A stretch of DNA of 64,000 nucleotides, from assembly GCF_007483685.1 (NCBI RefSeq), contig NZ_VMKN01000001.1, positions 1,972,393-2,036,392 on the forward strand, written 5' to 3'. Positions 52,833 to 60,305 of this stretch are shown here, piece by piece; the stretch's first letter is position 1, and each line of letters begins with the position of its first letter. The DNA is from Litoribacter populi. GTDB lineage: Bacteria > Bacteroidota > Bacteroidia > Cytophagales > Cyclobacteriaceae. The notes beneath the pieces were generated by a model, which was not told the origin of the DNA, searched no databases, and worked only from the letters and a program-made list of their open reading frames with translations. Both the position numbers and the translations under genes were made by a program.

Positions 52833-54425
52833 ATGAAAAAACAACTTCTAAAAATAATGGCCTTGGTGATGGGAACATTCTTCTCTTTCACCTCCTGTAC
52901 CGACTTGGACTTGGAGCCCTTTAATGAGCTTACCTCCATACAGGTATATGACGATTACGAAAATTATGTACAAGTGCTGGCCAAAATGTATGGTGGGCTG
53001 GCAGTATCTGGTCAATCCGGTCCAGATGGTAGGGGTGATATCGGTGGTCAGGATGAGGGAGCTTCTACCTACCTTCGTGCTTACTGGAAACTTCAAACAT
53101 TACCAACTGATGAGGCAATCATCGCTTGGAATGATGAGGGACTTCCAACCTTGAATACCATGACTTATTCAGCTGACAACGGTTTTATCGCCGCTATGTA
53201 CTACAGAATATTTTATCAAATCACATTGGCCAATGAATTTATTCGTGAATTGAGTGACGAGAATATGGCATCTCGAGGTATTTCGGAAGCCAATCAAAAT
53301 ACCGCTAGAGGTTATAGAACTGAAGCAAGATTTTTACGTGCCCTTTCTTACTACCATGCTTTGGACCTTTATGGAAATGTTCCATTTGTAACTGAAGCCG
53401 ATGTAGTAGGTTCATTCTTTCCAGAGCAAATTGAGAGAAGAGACCTATTTACTTATATTGAAAGTGAATTGATTGACATCATTCCTCAGATGGTTCCTGC
53501 TGGTCAAAATGAGTATGCAAGAGCTGATCAGGCTGCCGCACGAATGCTTTTGTCAAAACTTTACCTAAATGCGGAAGTGTACATAGGCGAAGCTAGATAC
53601 ACTGAAGCTCTTGCTCAATTGAATGAAGTAATAGGTGCGGGTTACTCTTTGGAACCAAACTACAACCATCTTTTCTTGGCAGACAATGATAATTCTCCGG
53701 AGATCATTTTCCCAATCGCATTTGATCAGGTCAGTACAATGGCTTGGGGGGGTGCTACCTTCCTAGTGAATGCGGCCATAGGCGGTGAATGGAGCGGAAT
53801 TAATTTTGGTGTTCCTGGTGGATGGCAAGGTTTGAGAGCTAGACCAGAAGTAGTAAACCTATATCCTGGTACAAACGGTGAGCCGGATGCAAGAGGATGG
53901 TTTTACACTGATGGGCACCAGATTGATATTGAAAGCGTTTCTACATTCCAGGATGGTTTTGGTGTAATTAAATTCCGTAATGTATTGAGTACAACCGATG
54001 GAAGGCCTGATGGTCCAGTCAATGATCACGTAAGTGTTGATTTCCCATTGTTCAGACTTGCAGATGCCTACTTGATGTATGCTGAGGCTGTATTGAGAGG
54101 CGGTTCTGGTGGAAGTCAGGCACAAGCTCTGGCTTATATCAACGAACTGAGAGAAAGAGCTTATGGTGATGCCAGTGGAAATATCACTAACGGTGATCTA
54201 AACCTAGACTTCATCATTGATGAAAGAGCCAGAGAGTTAAAGTGGGAAGCTCACAGAAGAACTGACTTGATTAGATACGGAAGATACTCAGGCGGTGAAT
54301 ATGTGTGGCAATGGAAAGGTGGAGCATTTAACGGCGCCAGCACTCCAGCCTCTAGAAACCTGTACCCGCTACCTCAGGCAGATTTGATCGCTAATCCTTC
54401 TTTGAGACAAAACGACGGTTATTAA
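52833..54425 (+). CDS. susD: RagB/SusD glycan-binding lipoprotein
   Basis: A 530-residue surface lipoprotein that caps SusC. The signal ends at a lipobox (FSFTSC, near residue 22). The SusD N-terminal TPR-like part (LEPFNELTSIQVYDDYENYVQ, ...EARFLRALSYYHALDLYGNVPFV) and the RagB C-terminal part (FPLFRLADAYLMYAEAVLRGG, LDFIIDERARELKWEAHRRTDLIRYG, RNLYPLPQADLIANPSLRQN) are clear. The ATG at 52833 gives a proper lipoprotein signal; the longer frame from 52791 does not. Confidence 0.95.
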   Translation: MKKQLLKIMALVMGTFFSFTSCTDLDLEPFNELTSIQVYDDYENYVQVLAKMYGGLAVSGQSGPDGRGDIGGQDEGASTYLRAYWKLQTLPTDEAIIAWNDEGLPTLNTMTYSADNGFIAAMYYRIFYQITLANEFIRELSDENMASRGISEANQNTARGYRTEARFLRALSYYHALDLYGNVPFVTEADVVGSFFPEQIERRDLFTYIESELIDIIPQMVPAGQNEYARADQAAARMLLSKLYLNAEVYIGEARYTEALAQLNEVIGAGYSLEPNYNHLFLADNDNSPEIIFPIAFDQVSTMAWGGATFLVNAAIGGEWSGINFGVPGGWQGLRARPEVVNLYPGTNGEPDARGWFYTDGHQIDIESVSTFQDGFGVIKFRNVLSTTDGRPDGPVNDHVSVDFPLFRLADAYLMYAEAVLRGGSGGSQAQALAYINELRERAYGDASGNITNGDLNLDFIIDERARELKWEAHRRTDLIRYGRYSGGEYVWQWKGGAFNGASTPASRNLYPLPQADLIANPSLRQNDGY

Positions 54426-54443
54426 TTCAAAATCAGACGTAAT

Positions 54444-55487
54444 ATGAAAACTTATTATAAATTATTCTTTGCAGTACTCGCTTTGGCATTTGCCTGGGCT
54501 TGTACTGAGGAAATGGAGCAAGTCAGGATAAGCGAAAATCCAGAAGCTGCTACACTTACTAGTCCCTCAAGTGGGCAAGCTTTTGTTCTTACGGAAGAGG
54601 ATGCTGGAGAGCGAATAGCCTTTAATTATGAACCAGCTGACTTTGGTTATTCGGCTGCGGTTACTTATATGGTTCAAATGGATTTGGTAGGTAATGACTT
54701 TGCCAGTCCAACTGAAGTCGGAAGCTCAAATGGTACATCTGTAGAGGTGTCTTATGCAGAGTTTAACCAAAAACTTGTTACTAAAGGACTCGCACCTGAA
54801 GAAGAGGCTGAGATAGAGATTAGGGTAAGATCATCTGTTGGTTCTGCTGTTCCTGCCAATTATTCAGCTCCTATTCCTATGGTGGTAACTCCTTATCTTG
54901 CCGCGCTTACTTTCCCAAGAATGTACGTGCCGGGTGATTATCAAGGCTGGAATATTGAGAATGAGAATACGGTTATATATTCAGTAGAAGGTGATGATGT
55001 TTATGAAGGTTATGTTCATATGCTAAGTGGCTCCGGGGAGTTTAAAGTTGCCGAGCAGCCTGACTGGGGCTTCAATTGGGGCGGCGAGAATGGTGGCTTA
55101 ATCTGGGATGGACCGAATTTTGTTTTATCGGAACCATTCGGAACATTTAAGCTTACCATCAACTTAAACGATGAGACCTATGAGATTGGGGACCGTCAAG
55201 TTTGGGGTATCGTAGGGGATGCCACTCCAGGTGGATGGGATGCAGATACTCCGCTAGACTTTGATGCAGATGAAAACGTACTGACTATCACTACTGACCT
55301 AGAGGCAGGCGAGATGAAGTTCAGGGCTGATAACAACTGGGATCATAATTATGGTGCTAGCAGCCCAGAAGGGGGAGTACTTGAAGCTGGGGGACCTAAC
55401 ATTCCTGTAGAAGAAGCAGGTAACTATACCATAACAATGGACTGGAAGGTTCCTGGTGAGATTAGCTACACTGTTGTGAAGAATTAA
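54444..55487 (+). CDS. SusE/SusF-type surface starch-binding lipoprotein
   Basis: A 347-residue lipoprotein (lipobox AFAWAC at about residue 20). The first 130 residues resemble the SusE N-terminal Ig domain (LTSPSSGQAFVLTEEDAGERIAFNYEPADFGYSAAVTYMVQMD). Two carbohydrate-binding modules follow, starting MYVPGDYQGWNIENENTV and VWGIVGDATPGGWDADTPLDF, each with Trp residues suited to stacking on glucose. It helps hold starch at the cell surface. It ends the susCDE run; an intrinsic terminator follows 16 bases after its stop. Confidence 0.9.
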   Translation: MKTYYKLFFAVLALAFAWACTEEMEQVRISENPEAATLTSPSSGQAFVLTEEDAGERIAFNYEPADFGYSAAVTYMVQMDLVGNDFASPTEVGSSNGTSVEVSYAEFNQKLVTKGLAPEEEAEIEIRVRSSVGSAVPANYSAPIPMVVTPYLAALTFPRMYVPGDYQGWNIENENTVIYSVEGDDVYEGYVHMLSGSGEFKVAEQPDWGFNWGGENGGLIWDGPNFVLSEPFGTFKLTINLNDETYEIGDRQVWGIVGDATPGGWDADTPLDFDADENVLTITTDLEAGEMKFRADNNWDHNYGASSPEGGVLEAGGPNIPVEEAGNYTITMDWKVPGEISYTVVKN

Positions 55488-55503
55488 CAATTCAAACTAT
55501 ATA

Positions 55504-55541
55504 GAAAGCTACCGGGTATGTGTCCGGTAGCTTTCTTTTTT
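55504..55541 (+). terminator. Intrinsic terminator between susE and the secreted amylase gene
   Basis: A 12-bp perfect stem, GAAAGCTACCGG (55504-55515) with CCGGTAGCTTTC (55524-55535), loop of 8, then six T. It ends only 20 bases before the next start codon. Confidence 0.93.
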
Positions 55542-55561
55542 ATAAAGCTTTACTACTGCCT

Positions 55562-58348
55562 ATGAAAGCAACTTTTACTTTACTAATATTTTGGGCATGT
55601 ATACTTCTGCCTTTGTGCGGGAAAGCCCAAATCACTACTGACCCAGAATTCCCGAGGGCAAATGCCCCGATGACCATCCGGTATGATGCCACTCAAGGTG
55701 CCTCCGGATTACAGGGCGTTGAACAGGTATATATACATATCGGCGCCGTCATTGCCGGAGCCAATTCTACAGCTTGGGAAATTGTCCCATTTGATTGGGG
55801 ACAAGATATAGATGAGGCCAAAATGACCAGGGTCGAAGGCGATGTATGGGAATATGATCTGACTCCAAATGAACTGTTTAATCCCTCTGAAGATCAGACA
55901 ATCTATAGATTGGGTTTGGTGTTTCGTAATGTAGATGGTTCGCAGGAAGGAAAGACTGAAACAAATCAGGATTTTTTCATTAACTTAAGCCAGGGTTTTG
56001 ACTTGCAGTTTAATGAGCCTATCCGATCTTCTGTTTTGCTGGAAATTGGGGATAACCAAAACATTTCATTCTCTACATCTGATGAAGGTGATCTAACATT
56101 GGAGATCAATGGAACGGTTGTGGCCTCCGCTGATAACGCTTCAAACGTGGACTATACCTTTATTGCCACAGAAGCTGGAAACTTTGAGGTTGTGGCCAAG
56201 GCCGTATCTGGTGGGGAGACTGCCGAAAGAAGCATAAGAATAGCCGTAGTGGACGAAAGTCCGCGAGGAGATCTTCCAGTAGGTGCCCGAAAAGGGATAA
56301 ATTATGATTCAGATACTGAGGTGACTTTTGTATTGGAAGCTCCTGGGAAGAAAAACGCCTTCCTGATTGGGGATTTCAATGACTGGCAGACAAATCCGGA
56401 TTTTCAGATGACCATGACCCCTGATGGAGAGATGTTCTGGTTTACGCTCACCGATGTCGAGCCAGGTCGTGAATACATTTTCCAATATCTAGTGGATGGG
56501 GAGATTAGGATTGGTGATCCTTATGCCGATAAAACTTCCGACCCTTTCCATGATCAAGAGTTAATTGACCAGGACCGATATCCGGGCCTGCTACCTTTCC
56601 CAGATGGAAAAACAGAATTTCAGGCGACTTACTTCCAAACCGCACAGCAGCCCTATGAATGGCAACACTTAAATTACAATAAGCCCGAGCCGGAAGAATT
56701 GGTGATTTATGAATTGCTGGTTAGGGATTTTGATGATCGCCGTACTTACAAGGCGGTAACCGAAAGGTTGGATTACCTGCAGGATTTGGGCATCAATGCA
56801 ATTGAACTTTTGCCGATTAAGGAATTTGAGGGTAACCTTTCCTGGGGGTATAACCCTTCCTTCTTCTTTGCTCCTGATAAATTTTATGGCACCAAAAACG
56901 ATCTGAAAGAACTTATTGATGAGGCGCATAAAAGGGGTATGGTAGTATTGCTGGATATGGTACTTAACCATGCCTTTGGCCAATCGCCATTTGTGAGACT
57001 TTACAATGACGGGGACTATGGAGCTCCAACGGAGGATAATCCTTGGCTCAACAGAGTGGCAAGACACCCATTCAATGTTGGTTACGATTTCAACCATGAG
57101 AGCCCCTATACACAGGAATTCGTCGACTCTGTTAATAATTACTGGCTTACTGAATACAAATTTGATGGGTACAGATTTGACTTGAGCAAAGGTTTTACTC
57201 AGGTCAATTCAGGTGACAATGTGGAACTTTGGTCGCAGTTAGATGAGTCTCGAATTGAAATCTGGAAGCATATTTACGACCGTATCAAAGCCAACCACCC
57301 GGATGCCTATGTGATCTTGGAGCACTTTGCGGACAATTCCGAGGAAACTATCCTCGCCGATTACGGCATGATGCTTTGGGGTAATATGAACTATACTTTC
57401 CGAGATATAGGTAGAGGTCTAAATAGGAATTTTAACAACGCCTACTACCGAACCCGTAACTGGACTAAAAATCACCTAGTGGCCTATATGGAAAGCCATG
57501 ACGAGGAGAGAGTCATGTTCGAAACCCTGACCCGTGGCGCTACCTCACCGGTTAACCTTCGAAACCTGACCCATGCCGTCAACAGGAAGCAGTTGCTTAC
57601 CGCATTTTATTTCGCCATTCCAGGGCCTAAGATGATCTGGCAATTCGGAGAATTCGGTTATGATGTTGAGTTGAACGATGATAGGCTGGGGATTAAACCT
57701 ACCAAATGGGAATACTTGGACGATGATGATCGATTAAGGCTATATTATCTTTATAGGGCCATGATCGGCTTAAAAGAAGAGCATGAGGTTTTCAATAGAC
57801 CCGAAGAGGTAAACCTAAGTCTTAACGGTTCGATTAAGACCATTTCCTTGAAACATGGTGATATGAATGTCTTTGTGGTCGGTAATTTTGCTTTGGCAGA
57901 TGCTGAAAATGCATCAGTGAATTTCCCTTCATCAGGCACATGGTATGATTACCTTTCCGGGGAGCAAATTTCGGTTGGTGGAAGCATCTACCGTTTGGAT
58001 TTTGCTCCAAATCAATTCCATATTTTCACAAGTGTGCCTTTGGAAAAGCCTGAGGAAGAAATTCTCTTCAACGACCCGATTCTGAGTGTGAGTGTGGAGG
58101 AAAAGCCAAGCATGGAAGGCTTGAAAATGTACCCAGTGCCTGCTTCCCATTCCCTTAATGTTGAATTGCCTCAAGGATTTGGACAAGCCAACTACCGAAT
58201 CATGGACGTAACCGGAAAGATGCTACAGGAAGGCACCATAGAGGTTGAATTTGTGAATCTAGGCCTACAATCTATCAAGCCAGGTGTGTACGTCCTCGAG
58301 ATGTATAACAGTGGCAATATCGTTAGGAAGAGATTTGTAAAAGAGTAA
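55562..58348 (+). CDS. T9SS-exported multidomain GH13 alpha-amylase
   Basis: A 928-residue secreted enzyme. Signal peptide (MKATFTLLIFWACILLPLCGKAQ), then a DUF4961-like/Ig region (to about 240), a CBM48-like domain (FVLEAPGKKNAFLIGDFNDWQ), and the GH13 barrel: VVLLDMVLNHAFGQSP, DGYRFDLSKGF (nucleophile), YVILEHFAD (acid Glu) and YMESHDEERVMFE (third Asp). The end is a T9SS sorting domain (KMYPVPASHSLNVELPQGF ... KPGVYVLEMYNSGNIVRKRFVKE). It likely cuts starch outside the cell for SusCDE. ATG 55562 is chosen because the frame from 55520 begins inside the terminator. Confidence 0.94.
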   Translation: MKATFTLLIFWACILLPLCGKAQITTDPEFPRANAPMTIRYDATQGASGLQGVEQVYIHIGAVIAGANSTAWEIVPFDWGQDIDEAKMTRVEGDVWEYDLTPNELFNPSEDQTIYRLGLVFRNVDGSQEGKTETNQDFFINLSQGFDLQFNEPIRSSVLLEIGDNQNISFSTSDEGDLTLEINGTVVASADNASNVDYTFIATEAGNFEVVAKAVSGGETAERSIRIAVVDESPRGDLPVGARKGINYDSDTEVTFVLEAPGKKNAFLIGDFNDWQTNPDFQMTMTPDGEMFWFTLTDVEPGREYIFQYLVDGEIRIGDPYADKTSDPFHDQELIDQDRYPGLLPFPDGKTEFQATYFQTAQQPYEWQHLNYNKPEPEELVIYELLVRDFDDRRTYKAVTERLDYLQDLGINAIELLPIKEFEGNLSWGYNPSFFFAPDKFYGTKNDLKELIDEAHKRGMVVLLDMVLNHAFGQSPFVRLYNDGDYGAPTEDNPWLNRVARHPFNVGYDFNHESPYTQEFVDSVNNYWLTEYKFDGYRFDLSKGFTQVNSGDNVELWSQLDESRIEIWKHIYDRIKANHPDAYVILEHFADNSEETILADYGMMLWGNMNYTFRDIGRGLNRNFNNAYYRTRNWTKNHLVAYMESHDEERVMFETLTRGATSPVNLRNLTHAVNRKQLLTAFYFAIPGPKMIWQFGEFGYDVELNDDRLGIKPTKWEYLDDDDRLRLYYLYRAMIGLKEEHEVFNRPEEVNLSLNGSIKTISLKHGDMNVFVVGNFALADAENASVNFPSSGTWYDYLSGEQISVGGSIYRLDFAPNQFHIFTSVPLEKPEEEILFNDPILSVSVEEKPSMEGLKMYPVPASHSLNVELPQGFGQANYRIMDVTGKMLQEGTIEVEFVNLGLQSIKPGVYVLEMYNSGNIVRKRFVKE

Positions 58349-58352
58349 GATT

Positions 58353-58454
58353 AAATAACCGCAGAATCGGAAGAGCCTGAGTAATGAATTCTTTTCTCTG
58401 TGGCTCTACACCTCCCGATTCACTTTGCTCTCGGGACAAGTTCTGCGGTTATTT
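58353..58454. terminator. Nested inverted repeats between two converging genes
   Basis: The outer 14-bp stem (58353-58366 with 58441-58454, core AACCGCAGAA) encloses 74 bases that hold two inner stems: GAGCC/GGCTC and TCCCGA/TCGGGA. T-rich ends on both sides suggest a bidirectional terminator, but the branched shape is unusual. The luciferase-like gene's stop and last codons lie inside it. Confidence 0.6.
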
Positions 58455-59451
58455 TTATTTTTTGAAATATTTCTGCAGTCAGCTCAAACGACCTCAACCG
58501 GTCCTCATGGTCATAGATGTTGGTGGTCACCATAATCTCATCTACTTGAGTCTCTTGGATGAAATCCTCTAACTCCTGCTGTATGCTTTCTTTTGTTCCT
58601 ATAAAAGTGCAAGCCATCATATTCTGAATGGCCGCAGCTTCTGCAGGGGACCAAATACCCTGCATGCTCTTCACAGGGGGACGTAGTGGGTAGGATTTAC
58701 TTCTTACAATTCCCAAGGCCATCTGGTAAAATGAAGTGGCTAATCTCTGTGCCTTTTCATCGCTATCCGATGCAATTACATTGACACAAGAAATTATGTA
58801 AGGCTTCTGGCCTTTTGAAGAAGGCCTAAAGTTGGCCTTATAGTATCTGATTGCCTGGAGAAAATATGTAGGTGCAAAATGACTTGCAAACACGTATGGA
58901 AGCCCTCGCTCAGCCGCTAGTGCTGCACTGCTCATGCTCGACCCTAGAATATAGAATGGGATATCCAAACCCTCGGCGGGAAATGCTCTGACTGTTTTAT
59001 CGAAATTGGATTTGGAAAAATACTGTTGAAGTTCAACCAGATCCTTTGGGAATTCTTGAACGGTCTCTACTCTTCCTCGACGTAGGACAGCGGCTGTTTT
59101 TTGATCTGTACCTGGTGCTCGGCCAAGGCCAAGGTCAATCCGACCCGGGTATAAGGTTTCCAATACACCTATTTGCTCTGCTACAATGAGGGGACTGTGA
59201 TTAGGTAACATGATGCCTCCTGAACCTACACGTATAGACTTGGTTCCTTGAGCGATATAGCCCATCAAAAGAGTAGGTGAGGAGCTCCCCACGTAGGGCA
59301 TGTTATGATGCTCGGCAAGCCAAAAGCGTGAGAATCCCCATTTTTCGACATTCCTTGCCAGGTCCAAGCTTCTTTCATAAGCATCTCTGGCATCGAAGCC
59401 CTCTTTTAATATGGCCAGGTCAAGAACGGATATTGGAAAAGTATTTTTCAA
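58420..59451 (-). CDS. LLM-class flavin-dependent monooxygenase (luciferase-like)
   Basis: A protein of 343 residues of the bacterial luciferase fold, in the group whose N-terminus reads FPISVLDLAILKEG and which carries WLAEHHNMPYVGSSSPTLLMGYIA, IRVGSGGIMLPNHSPLIVAEQIGVLETLYPGRIDLGLGRAPGTD and PFYILGSSMSSAALAAERGLPYVFASHFAP. It uses FMNH2 from a partner reductase; substrate unknown (the YhbW-like subgroup). The frame is open from a TTG at 59481, but a TTG at 59451 gives the usual family start. Its last codons lie inside the nested hairpins. Confidence 0.93.
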   Translation of the reverse strand: MKNTFPISVLDLAILKEGFDARDAYERSLDLARNVEKWGFSRFWLAEHHNMPYVGSSSPTLLMGYIAQGTKSIRVGSGGIMLPNHSPLIVAEQIGVLETLYPGRIDLGLGRAPGTDQKTAAVLRRGRVETVQEFPKDLVELQQYFSKSNFDKTVRAFPAEGLDIPFYILGSSMSSAALAAERGLPYVFASHFAPTYFLQAIRYYKANFRPSSKGQKPYIISCVNVIASDSDEKAQRLATSFYQMALGIVRSKSYPLRPPVKSMQGIWSPAEAAAIQNMMACTFIGTKESIQQELEDFIQETQVDEIMVTTNIYDHEDRLRSFELTAEIFQKIKITAELVPRAK

Positions 59452-59516
59452 ATCAACAAGTAAATTAGGTTTCCCTAGCAAAACGGAAGTCTATCGCTGA
59501 GGGTTCCATTTGTAAT

Positions 59517-59593
59517 TATCGTCTAATCAAGCGATACTTATATATTATCGTCTATTTGGATGATATTTTGAATTATCATTTAATTAAGCGATA
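59517..59593. promoter_or_regulatory. Three evenly spaced palindromes TATCR-N10-YGATA
   Basis: Sites at 59517-59536, 59546-59565 and 59574-59593. Each has TATCG or TATCA, exactly 10 bases, then CGATA or TGATA; start-to-start distances are 29 and 28 bases. They fill the gap between the LLM monooxygenase gene and the satD-like gene and are likely operators, perhaps for the HTH-bearing product of the latter. Confidence 0.65.
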
Positions 59594-59617
59594 ATTAATT
59601 TTAAATAAAGTAAAAGG

Positions 59618-60247
59618 ATAGCAGTAATAAAAGGAGATATTGCCAATTCCAGAGATATAGGAGAACCTGAAACTTGGCTTTATCCCTTGAAGCAACAGTT
59701 AAATAAATGGGGGAAATCACCTCAAGCCTGGGAAATCCTGTGGGGAGACTTTTTTCGGCTAGAAATTGCAAAGGCTGAGGATGTCCTACAAGCAGCCCTG
59801 GAGATCAAAGCTTTGATCAAATCTATTGAAGTGGCCACAGAGGTAAATCTGGATGTGCGTATGGCGATAGGAGTAGGTGAGAAGACTTTCTCAGGGGAAC
59901 GCATTTCTGAAAGCAACGGCGAGGCATTTGTGATGGGTGGCGAAAAGTTTGAAAAACTGAAAAAGGAAAAAATCATGCTGGGAATTCAAACTAGGAGGGA
60001 GGATTTTGACCAGGATGTAAATCTATTTCTAAAGCTAGCCTCACTTTTTATGGATAAATGGACAGTGTCTTCAGCAAAGCTCATAGGACTGGTATTGGAA
60101 AACCCAAAGATCACTCAGGAAGAAATTGGCCAGATATTGGGTATCAAACAAAACTCCGTGAATGGCAGATGGAACCGGGCAAATGTTGACGAAACCCTGA
60201 TTGTGAAGCAGGTATTTAGAAAAAAAATACTTAAGCTTATCAAATGA
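59618..60247 (+). CDS. SatD-family protein with no visible standard start codon
   Basis: The conserved N-terminus of the SatD family (IAVIKGDIANSRDIG) is encoded from 59618, yet the frame has no ATG, GTG or TTG between the TAA at 59606 and a TTG at 59687. That TTG would cut off 23 conserved residues. Later segments match the family: WEILWGDFFRLEI, DVRMAIGVGE, SESNGEAFVMGGEKFEKL, and a C-terminal helix-turn-helix (ITQEEIGQILGIKQNSVNGRWNRA). Function of SatD proteins is unknown; many pair with a DUF3307 membrane protein. Here it may start at a rare codon (ATA 59618), or be start-lost. Confidence 0.7.
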   Translation: MAVIKGDIANSRDIGEPETWLYPLKQQLNKWGKSPQAWEILWGDFFRLEIAKAEDVLQAALEIKALIKSIEVATEVNLDVRMAIGVGEKTFSGERISESNGEAFVMGGEKFEKLKKEKIMLGIQTRREDFDQDVNLFLKLASLFMDKWTVSSAKLIGLVLENPKITQEEIGQILGIKQNSVNGRWNRANVDETLIVKQVFRKKILKLIK

Positions 60248-60303
60248 TTCTTTTTGTAAAATTGATTTTTGCCCACCTGATAGGGGATTTTGTTTTGCCC
60301 AGT
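60244..60303 (+). pseudogene. DUF3307 remnant, cut off after about 19 codons
   Basis: An ATG overlapping the satD stop (ATGA) opens MILFVKLIFAHLIGDFVLP, the exact kind of start seen in DUF3307 proteins, which typically follow satD. After about codon 19 the frame enters the reverse complement of the neighbouring gene's last codons and stops at 60384. The rest of the roughly 230-residue family length is absent, so a deletion or rearrangement ended at about 60303. Confidence 0.75.
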
Positions 60304-60305
60304 GC

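Noticed and set aside
55520-55561. Earlier start for the secreted amylase at 55520
   Set aside because: The added codons lie inside the terminator hairpin and would put a tail in front of a complete signal peptide.
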